Under the pieces are notes generated by a model that did no database searches, was not told the origin of the DNA, and saw only the letters and a program-made list of their open reading frames with translations. The position numbers and the translations under genes were made by a program. This document shows, one piece after another, positions 23,373-32,097 of a stretch of DNA of 64,000 nt. Source of the stretch: Niallia nealsonii (GTDB lineage: Bacteria > Bacillota > Bacilli > Bacillales > Cytobacillaceae); the NCBI RefSeq assembly GCF_002835805.1, contig NZ_PISE01000004.1:62001-126000 (forward strand), given 5' to 3'. The number at the start of each line of letters is the position of its first letter. Position 1 is the first letter of the stretch.

Positions 23373-24506
23373 ATGAAAGCTAAAAAAAAGATCGTTTTAT
23401 TTCCTGCAAGATATGGTTTTTTTCCATATATGTTTTTAGTGTATCTTATTTTGCCAGCATTTTATATAGCGCAAGCAAAAGGTGTAAAGCTTGTAGTTGG
23501 CTATCTGTTGTTGGCACTATTCCTAGTTTCCTACCGCCAGTTGTATATGTATATGGATAAGAAAATTTACACATTATGGATTGGTGTGCAAATGGGAATC
23601 ATCTTTTTATTGAGCATCTTTTATAATCCTAATATTTTGTTTATGGGATTTTTCCCTGCTAATTTTATCGGCTACTATACAAATAAACGTCATTTTTATC
23701 AAGCGCTTGTTGTTTTTGCTGTGATGCAGACTATTCCGCTTGTTTATTATTTAGGCAATGCTCCTATTGGCAGTATGATTTATTATCTTCCTTTTTTTGT
23801 GATTATGCTAATGTCGCCATTTGGCATTCGTTCTATGAATAGACGAATGGACTTGGAAAAGCAATTGGATGTGGCGAATGAGCAGATTAATCAGCTAGTA
23901 AAAAGGGAGGAACGAATGCGGATTGCTCGGGATTTGCATGATACATTAGGCCATACATTATCTTTGTTGACATTAAAGAGTCAACTTGTTGGAAAATTAG
24001 CTGTTCATAAACCAGAACAGGCCCAGCTTGAAGCGAAGGAAATGGAAAAAATATCTCGCAGTGCCTTAAAGCAAGTTCGGGAATTAGTTTCGGATATGCG
24101 GGCCATTACGATTGCAGAAGAATTAGTTGAGGTGCAAACGATATTAGAAGCTGCTGATATAGCATTTTCGATGGATGTGGATAAAAAGGTCAGCGAAATC
24201 CCTCATTTAACACAAAATATTTTAAGTCTTTGTTTAAAGGAAGCCATTAATAATGTTATAAAACATAGCGGTGCAAAGGATTGCTCCATTAAGATTTTTT
24301 TAAAACAAGGAAAGGTGGAAGTAGCCATTTCAGATAACGGCATAGGAATTTTCGATCAGAGTTTGTTAGGGAATGGCCTAAATGGAATGAAAGAACGTCT
24401 TCAGCTAGTAGAAGGAGAATTATCGTTAACTTCAGATTATGGAACGCTGCTAGAAATAACGGTTCCAATCATTGTGAAAGAGAGAAAAGAGGGGATGGCA
24501 TTTTGA
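23373..24506 (+). CDS. Sensor histidine kinase, DesK/YvfT type
   Basis: 377 residues. Four to five transmembrane segments fill residues 15-155. A short coiled linker (LEKQLDVANEQINQLVKREE) leads to the HisKA_3 box RMRIARDLHDTLGHTLS with phosphoryl His189. The HATPase domain carries the N box (EAINNVIKHSGA) and G boxes DNGIG and GNGLNGMKERL. With no extracellular sensor domain it probably senses membrane state or the exporter itself, as proposed for intramembrane-sensing kinases. Overlaps the regulator gene by 4 nt. Confidence 0.93.
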   Translation: MKAKKKIVLFPARYGFFPYMFLVYLILPAFYIAQAKGVKLVVGYLLLALFLVSYRQLYMYMDKKIYTLWIGVQMGIIFLLSIFYNPNILFMGFFPANFIGYYTNKRHFYQALVVFAVMQTIPLVYYLGNAPIGSMIYYLPFFVIMLMSPFGIRSMNRRMDLEKQLDVANEQINQLVKREERMRIARDLHDTLGHTLSLLTLKSQLVGKLAVHKPEQAQLEAKEMEKISRSALKQVRELVSDMRAITIAEELVEVQTILEAADIAFSMDVDKKVSEIPHLTQNILSLCLKEAINNVIKHSGAKDCSIKIFLKQGKVEVAISDNGIGIFDQSLLGNGLNGMKERLQLVEGELSLTSDYGTLLEITVPIIVKERKEGMAF

Positions 24507-25105
24507 TTCGGATCATTATTTCGGAAGATCAAAGAATGCTAAGGGGAGCCCTTGGAACTTTATTAAGTTTTGAGGAGGATATTGAGGTGGTTGGTCAGGC
24601 AGAAAATGGGGAAGAAGCGCTTTTGCTAATTAATAAGTTAAAACCTGATGTATGCCTTTTAGATATTGAAATGCCTTTAAAAAGCGGGTTGGATGTGGCG
24701 GAAGAGCTTCAGAGAAGAAATTCTGATTGCAAGGTAGTTATTTTAACCACCTTTGCAAGGCCAGGCTATTTTGAAAGAGCTTTGAAAGCAAATGTTCATG
24801 GATATCTTTTAAAGGATGGACCAAGTGAAGAATTAGCAGAGGCAATCCGTCAAGTTGTTAAAGGGAAAAGAGAGTTTGCATCAGAACTGATTTTTGGGCA
24901 TATGGGCAAAGAAAATCCTTTGTCAGAGAGAGAACGGGAAGTATTGGCTCTTGTGGCGGAGGGGAAAACAGCGAAAGAAATTTCTGCTTCATTATATTTG
25001 TCATCTGGTACAATCCGCAATTATATTTCTGAAGCTTTAAATAAATTAGAAGTGAAAAATAGAATTGAAGCTATATCAAAAGCAAAAAACAATGGATGGA
25101 TTTAA
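24503..25105 (+). CDS. LuxR/NarL-family response regulator (YvfU-like)
   Basis: 200 residues. Receiver domain with acidic pocket EDQ near the start and phospho-acceptor Asp54 (CLLDIEMPLKSG); Lys in LLKDG. The GerE/LuxR helix-turn-helix is at about 138-195 (LSEREREVLALVAEGKTAKEISASLYLSSGTIRNYISEALNKL). Starts at TTG 24503 overlapping the kinase stop. Cognate to the kinase upstream; the ATGACA palindrome at 21632 is a candidate target, giving autoregulation of the exporter operon. Confidence 0.93.
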   Translation: MIRIIISEDQRMLRGALGTLLSFEEDIEVVGQAENGEEALLLINKLKPDVCLLDIEMPLKSGLDVAEELQRRNSDCKVVILTTFARPGYFERALKANVHGYLLKDGPSEELAEAIRQVVKGKREFASELIFGHMGKENPLSEREREVLALVAEGKTAKEISASLYLSSGTIRNYISEALNKLEVKNRIEAISKAKNNGWI

Positions 25106-25207
25106 CTAGATACCATCTATTGTCTAAATTTTGCATTGGAAGTATTCACTGACCTTTGATATGATGGGTGAAGTGAAACTATTTCTACAATAATGGAGGA
25201 AATTTCC

Positions 25208-25405
25208 TTGAACGATAATCATACAAATGAACAAACAGGAAAAAAGAAAATTAGTCTGCAGGAAGCAATGAAACAGCAGCTTGCTAACAAAAAGAAGCAA
25301 GCGCAAGGTGGAAAATCAAACTTGAATAGCAGCAATAAAATGCAAAAAATGAACAGCCAGCAAACGAAAAAGCCAAATAATCAAAGAAAACGTACAGGTG
25401 TATAA
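25208..25405 (+). CDS. Small basic hypothetical protein upstream of ywbE
   Basis: 65 residues beginning at TTG 25208 (MNDNHTNEQTGKKKISLQEAMKQQ). An ATG at 25193 is in frame but lies inside the ATGGAGGAAA ribosome site, so it cannot be the usual start. Very rich in Lys, Gln and Asn (QLANKKKQAQGGKSN, QQTKKPNNQRKR), probably disordered and nucleic-acid binding. Its TAA overlaps the ywbE ATG by one base, so the two are translationally coupled. Function unknown. Confidence 0.7.
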   Translation: MNDNHTNEQTGKKKISLQEAMKQQLANKKKQAQGGKSNLNSSNKMQKMNSQQTKKPNNQRKRTGV

Positions 25406-25605
25406 TGAACGGTCAGAATAGAAAAGATATAGCACCAGGCGTCCTTGTGGAAATTGTGCTGAAGCAAGACCAAAGAACAGGGAAACGAACAGCAGGAATT
25501 GTAAAAGATATCTTAACAAAGTCTCCTTTTCATCCTCATGGAATTAAGGTGCGACTAGAAGATGGCCAGGTAGGACGGGTGCAGCTTATTAAAGCAACTA
25601 ATTAA
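25405..25605 (+). CDS. ywbE: YwbE family protein (DUF2196)
   Basis: 66 residues, nearly the whole length of B. subtilis YwbE: IAPGVLVEIVLKQDQRTGKRTAGIVKDILTKS, then FHPHGIKVRLEDGQVGRVQ. A small beta-barrel protein of unknown function, conserved in Bacillaceae and beyond; the RTGKRTxGxV segment is its hallmark. Starts within the stop codon of the small basic gene upstream, suggesting a two-gene unit. Confidence 0.95.
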   Translation: MNGQNRKDIAPGVLVEIVLKQDQRTGKRTAGIVKDILTKSPFHPHGIKVRLEDGQVGRVQLIKATN

Positions 25606-25607
25606 AA

Positions 25608-25820
25608 GGTTGTTTTCGTACACTTTGTTGCTTTTAGAGGAGTAGGTTGATTTCCATTCCAGGATGCTCGCTTTCCGTGGGGCGGGCGGTGAGCCTCCTC
25701 AGGCTGTGGCCTTGCGGGGTCTCATCTGTCCCGCTAATCCCACAGGAGTTTCGCACCTTTCACTCCAATCCACCTGTTTTAACCATGGATTTCCTCATGG
25801 AAACTATCCAAAAAACAACC
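25608..25820 (+). repeat. GC-rich dispersed element B, copy 1
   Basis: Starts GGTTGTTTT and ends AAAACAACC, a 9 bp terminal inverted repeat. The core, to 25786, has TGCTCGCTTTCCGTGGGGCG, GGCGGTGAGCCTCC, GCGGGGTCTCA and CGCACCTTTCACTCCAATC, and recurs at 34940-35120. It is much richer in GC than its surroundings. Elements with this core are, as I recall, abundant in Bacillaceae intergenic DNA; it encodes nothing obvious. Confidence 0.85.
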
Positions 25821-25843
25821 ATTTTTAGAAAACAGCCAATTAA

Positions 25844-25889
25844 AAAAAGGACAATCTCGTTATCAGTTATAAACGAGATTGTCCTTTTT
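25844..25889. terminator. Bidirectional terminator between ywbE and the convergent nuclease-fold gene
   Basis: AAAAAGGACAATCTCGTT, 10 nt loop, AACGAGATTGTCCTTTTT. Confidence 0.9.
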
Positions 25890-25904
25890 ATTCTTTTAGA
25901 AACT

Positions 25905-26696
25905 TTATAATCCTAATTTAATTTCTACGCCATAATGATCAGAGATAACAGATCTATTGCTATCATTAAAAATTACGTGGGAATATTCAACTGGAACGGG
26001 CTGGTTGGCCATAATTAAATCAATTCGCAAATCTTGTTTATTTGTGTCCCAACCGGCAATTTTTCCTTTTACGGTAATGCCATTATCTTTTTCTGCTGCT
26101 AGTGTGTAGGTGTCATAAAGATGTTGGCTCAGCATATAGTCATAGCCCTCCTCTTTGGAAGTGGCGCTATTATTAAAGTCTCCTAGAAGGAAAAATAATC
26201 CATTTTTATCCACTTGTTGAAGAAGAGAATTGAATTGTTGTTTAAAAGGTTCTTCCTCGTCTTTCCACCATCCCATATGACAGGAATAAAAGGAAATGGG
26301 GTTATTATGATAGTTGATTTTTGCCCCAATAATTTTTCGCGTTTTCCAATAGCTTGTGTCTGTTCCGTTTGTGATAAAAAAGGAATAATCCTCTATAATG
26401 GGATGTTTGGTTAAAATGGCTAAACCTTCTTCGTAAATTTCAAATCCGATATGGGAGAAACTCCAAATAAATGAATAGTCAGTAACACCAAGCTTTTTCA
26501 ATTCTTGTAATAAAATATGTCCAAAATTATCCTGTTTAATAGATTCTTTTACAATCGTTGATTCTATTAATTGGCTTACTTCTTGCAAGGCGATTACATC
26601 ATAGGCTTCTTCTTTAATAGTATTTGCTAAGTATTGAATTTTTTCTATTTGATTGTCTTCTTGCCAAGAATGACAATTTAATGTTAACAATTTCAT
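25905..26696 (-). CDS. Endonuclease/exonuclease/phosphatase-fold protein
   Basis: 263 residues of the DNase I-like metal-dependent phosphoesterase superfamily. Motifs in order: LTLNCHSW at the first strand (Asn), DVIALQEVSQ (metal-binding Glu), FYSCHMGWW (His), LLGDFNN (Asp and Asn) and the terminal SDHYGVE (catalytic Asp-His). No signal peptide, so cytoplasmic. Members include sphingomyelinase-like and sugar- or lipid-phosphate hydrolases; the substrate is not predictable. TTGGAGG precedes the ATG. Single gene, with its own terminator at 25844. Confidence 0.9.
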   Translation of the reverse strand: MKLLTLNCHSWQEDNQIEKIQYLANTIKEEAYDVIALQEVSQLIESTIVKESIKQDNFGHILLQELKKLGVTDYSFIWSFSHIGFEIYEEGLAILTKHPIIEDYSFFITNGTDTSYWKTRKIIGAKINYHNNPISFYSCHMGWWKDEEEPFKQQFNSLLQQVDKNGLFFLLGDFNNSATSKEEGYDYMLSQHLYDTYTLAAEKDNGITVKGKIAGWDTNKQDLRIDLIMANQPVPVEYSHVIFNDSNRSVISDHYGVEIKLGL

Positions 26697-26752
26697 TTTG
26701 TAATGCCTCCAAGTGACTTTAAATAGGCAGCCATTGCATAGATAACTGAGGA

Positions 26753-26893
26753 TGTTGACAAATGCCCGCTTTCTTTGTTGCTCGCCTTGGTCGGATGCTC
26801 ATTATCTCTACCTTGGTAATTCCGCTCCTCACAAGGCGATGCCGCAGACGTTTTCAATCAGCCTAAAAGTGTGCAATTTTGAATTTGTCTACA
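26753..26893. repeat. Possible 141 bp element C with imperfect terminal inverted repeats
   Basis: TGTTGACAAA at the left and TTTGTCTACA at the right are inverted repeats with one mismatch. The inside is GC-richer than the flanks (GTTGCTCGCCTTGGTCGG, CACAAGGCGATGCCGCAG). Single copy in this window, so its repeat nature is inferred from structure. Confidence 0.4.
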
Positions 26894-26941
26894 CTCTGGA
26901 ATAACTATTTAAAGCTTTGATTTCTGGTTTATTTTTTGCTT

Positions 26942-27727
26942 TTAATTAGGTCCCTCATCTTTCTTTTTACTTATGGATAATGTCTGGCGATAATCTACAT
27001 AGTTTCGGAATAATGTTTCTCCGATAATAAAAAAAGAGGAGAATGTATGGATGTGAACTTCATCGCTTATTTTTGTTTCTGAACTGATAGCATATAAATT
27101 ATAAGGAGTCATCGTTGCTAGCCTATTGCTTTTTAGATTTGTTATGGAGACAAAAGGCACTCCTTTGGCAACTAAAGTTTGTACAGCAGAGAATATTATA
27201 GGTGTATCCCCAGAGAAAGAAATAATAAGGATAAGATCGTTGGCTGTTAAGCTTTGGGTAATGATTTCGAACTCCTTTTGTGCTCTTATCACATACAAAT
27301 GCCGTTGCATGGATAAAAACATGCGCTGCAATTCATCTGCACAATTCAACTGAAGATTGCCTGTTCCATAAACAAATATGCGCTCAGAAGTGTCTATCAA
27401 TTTACAGATGGCTTCATAATCTTTTGTTTTTGTATATTTAATGGTTTCTTGTATATCGTCATATAGATTTCCTGTACTATTCATTTCTTGAATAACTTCA
27501 CCTTGGGTTTGCCATTTTAAATATACGCGGAATTCACTATAGCCGCTGAAACCTAGTTTTTGTGCTAAACGCAAAATGGAAGAACGGGAAACATTGCATT
27601 TATCTGCCAACTCGTTAATTCCTAATTGATAACATATGTTTTTATTATGAAGAATGTACTTTAATATATGAAAGTCCATCTCTAGCAATTGATTATAATG
27701 CTCATTGATTAATGCCTCTATCTTCAC
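26942..27727 (-). CDS. MurR/RpiR family transcriptional regulator
   Basis: 261 residues. N-terminal RpiR helix-turn-helix (about 1-77) with INELADKCNVSRSSILRLAQKLGFSGYSEFR; C-terminal SIS sugar-phosphate-binding domain at about 105-240 (RIFVYGTGNLQLNCADELQ, LILIISFSGDTPIIFSAVQTLVAKGVPFVSITN). I place the start at GTG 27727, 9 nt after AAGGAG; an upstream TTG at 27736 touches that ribosome site. Such regulators control amino sugar or sugar-phosphate genes. No sugar genes are adjacent, so its target is elsewhere. Confidence 0.92.
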   Translation of the reverse strand: MKIEALINEHYNQLLEMDFHILKYILHNKNICYQLGINELADKCNVSRSSILRLAQKLGFSGYSEFRVYLKWQTQGEVIQEMNSTGNLYDDIQETIKYTKTKDYEAICKLIDTSERIFVYGTGNLQLNCADELQRMFLSMQRHLYVIRAQKEFEIITQSLTANDLILIISFSGDTPIIFSAVQTLVAKGVPFVSITNLKSNRLATMTPYNLYAISSETKISDEVHIHTFSSFFIIGETLFRNYVDYRQTLSISKKKDEGPN

Positions 27728-27736
27728 GATTACCAA

Positions 27737-28116
27737 CTCCTTCTAGTCATGTTATAGTTTAGTGTATTTACTAAAGTTTTTTCAACATGCTAGTCAGGGC
27801 ATAATCGTTATGGATAATTTTTTTTGTAAGCAGTTATTCTTGCTTACAAAGTAAGTTATATCATAGGGATTGTCAGGCAACAATAGAATCAAGCCGTTAT
27901 GAAAGGAATCACATATTTTGTTCTTTTTCCCACTCAGCAAGAATTTTCCCAGATGCTTATTTTCTCCCGTTTAGAATTGCTGCACTTTTCACCGTATTCA
28001 TCATACATCCATCTACTTCTGCTTTTTTGATAATAACGGATATTTTTTATAAAAATGGCAATAATAACATGACAATAATAGGTGAATCGAATCATAATGA
28101 ATAAAGGTGGAAAAAT
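27737..28116. other. Intergenic region between rpiR and a membrane protein pair
   Basis: 380 nt without a gene. The only structure seen is a hairpin GTAAGCA...TGCTTAC-like at about 27831-27852. Divergent promoters for both flanking units must lie here, but no convincing boxes were identified. Confidence 0.5.
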
Positions 28117-28587
28117 ATGGAATTTACTTTCTTCTTCTTAATCGTTTGGCTTGTTGCCTCCTTGTTTGCTGTGTTGAAAAAAAACTTAACAATTGCTGAT
28201 AATACTTTTGTTTATTTAGTTATTCTAATTTTTAATACTCATTACTCTTGGCTGCTGGAAGGAGAATGGAAGCTCGTAGAAGTTACAACCCATCATTTGT
28301 ACTTTATTTCTTATACTTTATTTTGGTATATTACCATCCCTTTTGTTCTCCTGCTTTTTTTAAATGCCATCAGTAAACGAAAGTCTCTGTTTAGCAAACT
28401 GCTAAGTGCATGTGTCTCCATTCTGTTTTTGCTGATAATGATGGCTATATGCAATCATTATGAGATTATTTCCTATAAAAACTGGAATTTGGCATATGAT
28501 GGGATTTATTTTATTGTATTGCATATTATTGCAGTATATATATGTAAAACATATCGCAAATTAGCATATCACGAGGTAACCAATTAA
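28117..28587 (+). CDS. Hypothetical multi-pass membrane protein
   Basis: 156 residues with five predicted transmembrane segments (FFFLIVWLVASLFAVL, FVYLVILIF, LYFISYTLFWYITIPFVLLLF, SACVSILFLLIMMAI, GIYFIVLHIIAVYIC). The motif FNTHYSWLLEGEWKLVEVTTHHLYF lies between. No enzymatic motif. GGTGG precedes the ATG. Overlaps the next gene by one base (TAATG), so the two form one unit. Distantly similar in layout to the following CBO0543-like protein. Confidence 0.7.
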   Translation: MEFTFFFLIVWLVASLFAVLKKNLTIADNTFVYLVILIFNTHYSWLLEGEWKLVEVTTHHLYFISYTLFWYITIPFVLLLFLNAISKRKSLFSKLLSACVSILFLLIMMAICNHYEIISYKNWNLAYDGIYFIVLHIIAVYICKTYRKLAYHEVTN

Positions 28588-29081
28588 TGAAACTATGGGA
28601 TAGATTTGACTTAAATGAGTGGATTATATTAGGAATGCTTATTGGGATGTGGGCTATTTTCTTTATATTGCCAAAAAGGCTGCCTCGTTATATTACTATG
28701 TTAAGTTTGGTTTGGGGCTCTGTTAGCGGTATGCTGTTTGATATTATTATTGGAACCGGGCTGATAGATTTTTACAGTTTAAATGATACGAACCATTATG
28801 AAATTTTTGACTTTCTTTATTTTTTAAATCTAGCATCAAGTGGTTATTTTTTTATCTATTTTTATGATTTTTTTAACATAAAGAAACAAATATTCATTTG
28901 GTATGTGCTAATATGGGGAGTTATTGGGTATGGAACAAATTGGTTTTTGACAAAGGTGCATATTATAGATTTTCAAAATGGCTATAAACTTTCCTACTCT
29001 GTTGTCTTTTTTATTATCACTCAGACGATAACAGGATTGTATTATCAGTATGTGAAAAAGCGAATGAGTCATGTCGTATAA
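28587..29081 (+). CDS. CBO0543-like membrane protein
   Basis: 164 residues, five predicted transmembrane segments. Family-like features: LPKRLPRYITMLSLVWGSVSGMLFDIIIGTG, YDFFNIKKQ after the third segment, and WGVIGYGTNWFLTKVHIIDFQNGYKLSYS. The CBO0543 family is uncharacterised and common in spore-forming Bacillaceae, often in tandem pairs as here. Starts within the stop codon of the gene before it. Confidence 0.75.
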   Translation: MKLWDRFDLNEWIILGMLIGMWAIFFILPKRLPRYITMLSLVWGSVSGMLFDIIIGTGLIDFYSLNDTNHYEIFDFLYFLNLASSGYFFIYFYDFFNIKKQIFIWYVLIWGVIGYGTNWFLTKVHIIDFQNGYKLSYSVVFFIITQTITGLYYQYVKKRMSHVV

Positions 29082-29312
29082 CCTTCATAATAGCTAAATT
29101 TTGTATTGGCAGCGCAAGTTGTAAAATTATTGTATCGATTGTATGCTATTTAAAGCTTTAAAGAAAAGAAATTGCAGCGCTTTATTTTAGAAAGAAGTTT
29201 TTAGGAAGAGGTTTCCGTGCTTGATAAAGGACGGTGAACTCTTCCTTTTTTATTGTATTTAAACCTATTTAATAAGGAGAAAATTTCCTGAAAAAATATG
29301 ATTTAACAACAC

Positions 29313-29339
29313 TTATATAATGATAAAAATAGCCGATAA
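29313..29339 (+). promoter_or_regulatory. Sigma-D-like promoter of the chemoreceptor gene
   Basis: GCCGATAA at 29332-29339 matches the sigma-D -10 box (GCCGATAT) in all but the last position, 46 nt before the start. A clear TAAA -35 box at the expected distance is missing (TTATATAA lies there), so the call rests on the -10 and on gene function. Confidence 0.55.
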
Positions 29340-29384
29340 ATTTTATGGAGAAGGGCTAAAAAATAATAATCAAGGGAGAAAAAT

Positions 29385-31097
29385 ATGCAAGCATTAAAAA
29401 ATCTGTCAATAGCTAAAAAATTAATTACCATTATTACCGTTAGTATACTAGCACTAGGGATAGTTGGTATGTTTGGATTAAATTATATAAAAGAAATGGC
29501 AACGTCTTCAAAAATTATGTATGAAAAAAATTTAGTGCCTGTCAGCAACTTAATGCAAATTCGGACTAATACACGCACTATTACGGGATCTATACTTGAA
29601 TTAATGATTACAAAGGATGCAGCAAGAAATCAAGAATTAAATGAACAAATCGCATCAAAAAATGAAGAAAATGATGCCCTTATAAGTGAAATAGACTCTA
29701 GTGAGCTAAAAGAAGCGGAAAAAAAATTAATGAATGAATACAAAGAAAAAAATGAAGATCTCATTGCTACTCAAGGAGAAGTATTAGAATTAGCTCTCCA
29801 AAACAAAAATACGGAAGCTTATGCATTATACCTGGAAGAAAATGAACCGAACAGAAAGGCAGTAACTGAATTGCTTATAGAATTTTCAAATATGAAAATA
29901 GGATTTGCCGAAGATATAAATAAGCAAAATGAAGCATACTTGAAGAAGGTAACAATAATTGTCTGGTCCGTAATTATTGCTGCTCTTGTTCTTTTAATCG
30001 TTCTTGCAAGTTTGATTGCTAGAATGATTATTAAACCGACACAAGAAATAAAAGAATTGCTGGGAAAAGCGGAAAACGGCGATTTTACTGTTAAAGGAAA
30101 TTATCAGTCGAAAGATGAAATGGGACAGTTAATGGATTCCTTTAATAAGATGACAGAGAAAATGAAAGCAACTCTTGCTACTGTCCATGATTCATCACAG
30201 CAAGTTGCTGCAGCTTCTGAAGAATTGAGTGCAAGTGCGGAGCAGAGCAGCAGGGCTAGCGAACATACTACATTAACCATTCAAGAGCTAGTTTTCAGCT
30301 CAGATAAACAGGTTCAGACAATCGAAGAAAGTTCAATAGCAATAGAAGATATAACAAAACACACAGAAATGATTGCCAGTAATGCCGAAAAAGCATCACA
30401 AGGCGTTCTCCATGCTTCCCAAATGTCATTAGAAGGAAATCAAGCAATTGAGCAGGTCAGCAATCAAATGAATTCAATAAATGCTAATGTTTCCAGTCTG
30501 TCACATGCTGTGAAAAGCCTTAATGAGCGTTCAAGCAAAATTAGCGATATCACAAATGTCATTACAGGAATATCAGCACAGACAAATTTATTGGCATTAA
30601 ATGCAGCTATTGAAGCTGCAAGGGCTGGAGAGCATGGAAAGGGATTTGCTGTTGTTGCAGATGAAGTAAGAAAGCTTGCTGAAGAATCTGCTAAGTCAAC
30701 AGAACAAATTGCAAGCTTAATCGCTCTCATTCAACAAGATACAGATAATACACTTCAATCAATGGAGAAAGCATCTGCCGAAGTTCATTCAGGACTAGAG
30801 GTTGTCCATATCGCTGGCAGTACTTTCAAAAAAATTGAAATCTCAGTAAACGATGTAGTGGTACAAATAGAGGATATTACACAAGCCTTAAATCAATTGG
30901 CAAATGGAACAGAACTTGTGAATGGATCCATACAAGAAGTAAAAGGACTTGCTGAAACATCTGCAGCGAGCACACAAAATATATCTGCAGCAACCGAAGA
31001 ACAGCTGGCTTCTATGGAGGAAATTGCTTTATCTTCTCAATCGTTGGCTGAACTTTCAGAAAAACTTCAAAATATTATTAACCAGTTCAAAATATAG
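29385..31097 (+). CDS. Methyl-accepting chemotaxis protein
   Basis: 570-residue transmembrane chemoreceptor. First membrane segment about 13-34, then an extracellular four-helix-bundle sensor (MCP 4HB type, about 35-188, [19 protein letters not shown]), second segment about 190-213 ([21 protein letters not shown]), HAMP about 214-266, and cytoplasmic signalling coiled coil to the end. The hairpin tip that binds CheA/CheW is [20 protein letters not shown] near 395-415. Ends FKI without a CheR-tether pentapeptide. Ligand unknown. Preceded by a sigma-D-like -10 box. Confidence 0.95.
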   Translation: MQALKNLSIAKKLITIITVSILALGIVGMFGLNYIKEMATSSKIMYEKNLVPVSNLMQIRTNTRTITGSILELMITKDAARNQELNEQIASKNEENDALISEIDSSELKEAEKKLMNEYKEKNEDLIATQGEVLELALQNKNTEAYALYLEENEPNRKAVTELLIEFSNMKIGFAEDINKQNEAYLKKVTIIVWSVIIAALVLLIVLASLIARMIIKPTQEIKELLGKAENGDFTVKGNYQSKDEMGQLMDSFNKMTEKMKATLATVHDSSQQVAAASEELSASAEQSSRASEHTTLTIQELVFSSDKQVQTIEESSIAIEDITKHTEMIASNAEKASQGVLHASQMSLEGNQAIEQVSNQMNSINANVSSLSHAVKSLNERSSKISDITNVITGISAQTNLLALNAAIEAARAGEHGKGFAVVADEVRKLAEESAKSTEQIASLIALIQQDTDNTLQSMEKASAEVHSGLEVVHIAGSTFKKIEISVNDVVVQIEDITQALNQLANGTELVNGSIQEVKGLAETSAASTQNISAATEEQLASMEEIALSSQSLAELSEKLQNIINQFKI

Positions 31098-31243
31098 CAA
31101 AAAGGTTCCGAATAAGAAATAATAAAAATCTATAAATACTATTTTTTTAGAAGAAATCAGATAATTCCAGCATTTTTTTGGTCAAAATATGAACAATATT
31201 ACTGATTTTTATAGGTAATTTTCGCCTTTTGCTAAAAAAACTA

Positions 31244-31272
31244 TTTTCATTTTTCAATTATTCCGTTATAAT
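31244..31272 (+). promoter_or_regulatory. Promoter of the xpt-pbuX operon
   Basis: TTTTCA, 17 nt, TATAAT, about 30 bp before the purine riboswitch. Confidence 0.65.
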
Positions 31273-31302
31273 TCAAATGTCTAAAACAAAATTATTTATA
31301 AT

Positions 31303-31375
31303 ATTCTCGTATAATAGCAGGAATAGGGCCTGCGAGTTTCTACCGGATAACCGTAAATTATCTGACTACGAGTAA
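31303..31375 (+). ncRNA. Guanine-type purine riboswitch aptamer
   Basis: Has the conserved purine aptamer core: TATAATA after the first P1 strand (CTCGT), P2 GCAGG/CCTGC, TTTCTACC, the L3 AACCGTAAAT and GACTACGAG closing P1. The base after GACTA is C, the guanine/hypoxanthine specificity determinant (T would mean adenine). It regulates the xanthine salvage operon at 31487. Confidence 0.95.
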
Positions 31376-31411
31376 GCACCTATATATATTAGCCAGTTTT
31401 GAGTGGCTGAT

Positions 31412-31466
31412 AAATAAGGGGACAGCGGCTTACTTTCGTAGTAAACTGCTGTCCCCTTATTTTTTT
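31412..31466 (+). terminator. Riboswitch expression-platform terminator
   Basis: AAATAAGGGGACAGC facing GCTGTCCCCTTATT followed by seven T. A smaller hairpin (AGCCA/TGGCT, 31391-31408) sits between aptamer and terminator. Guanine binding should favour this terminator and shut off xpt-pbuX. Confidence 0.92.
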
Positions 31467-31468
31467 GA

Positions 31469-32095
<627 letters not shown>

Positions 32096-32097
32096 TC

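Noticed and set aside
25647-25910. 87-codon frame across element B
   Set aside because: It is the translation of a dispersed non-coding repeat and a terminator.
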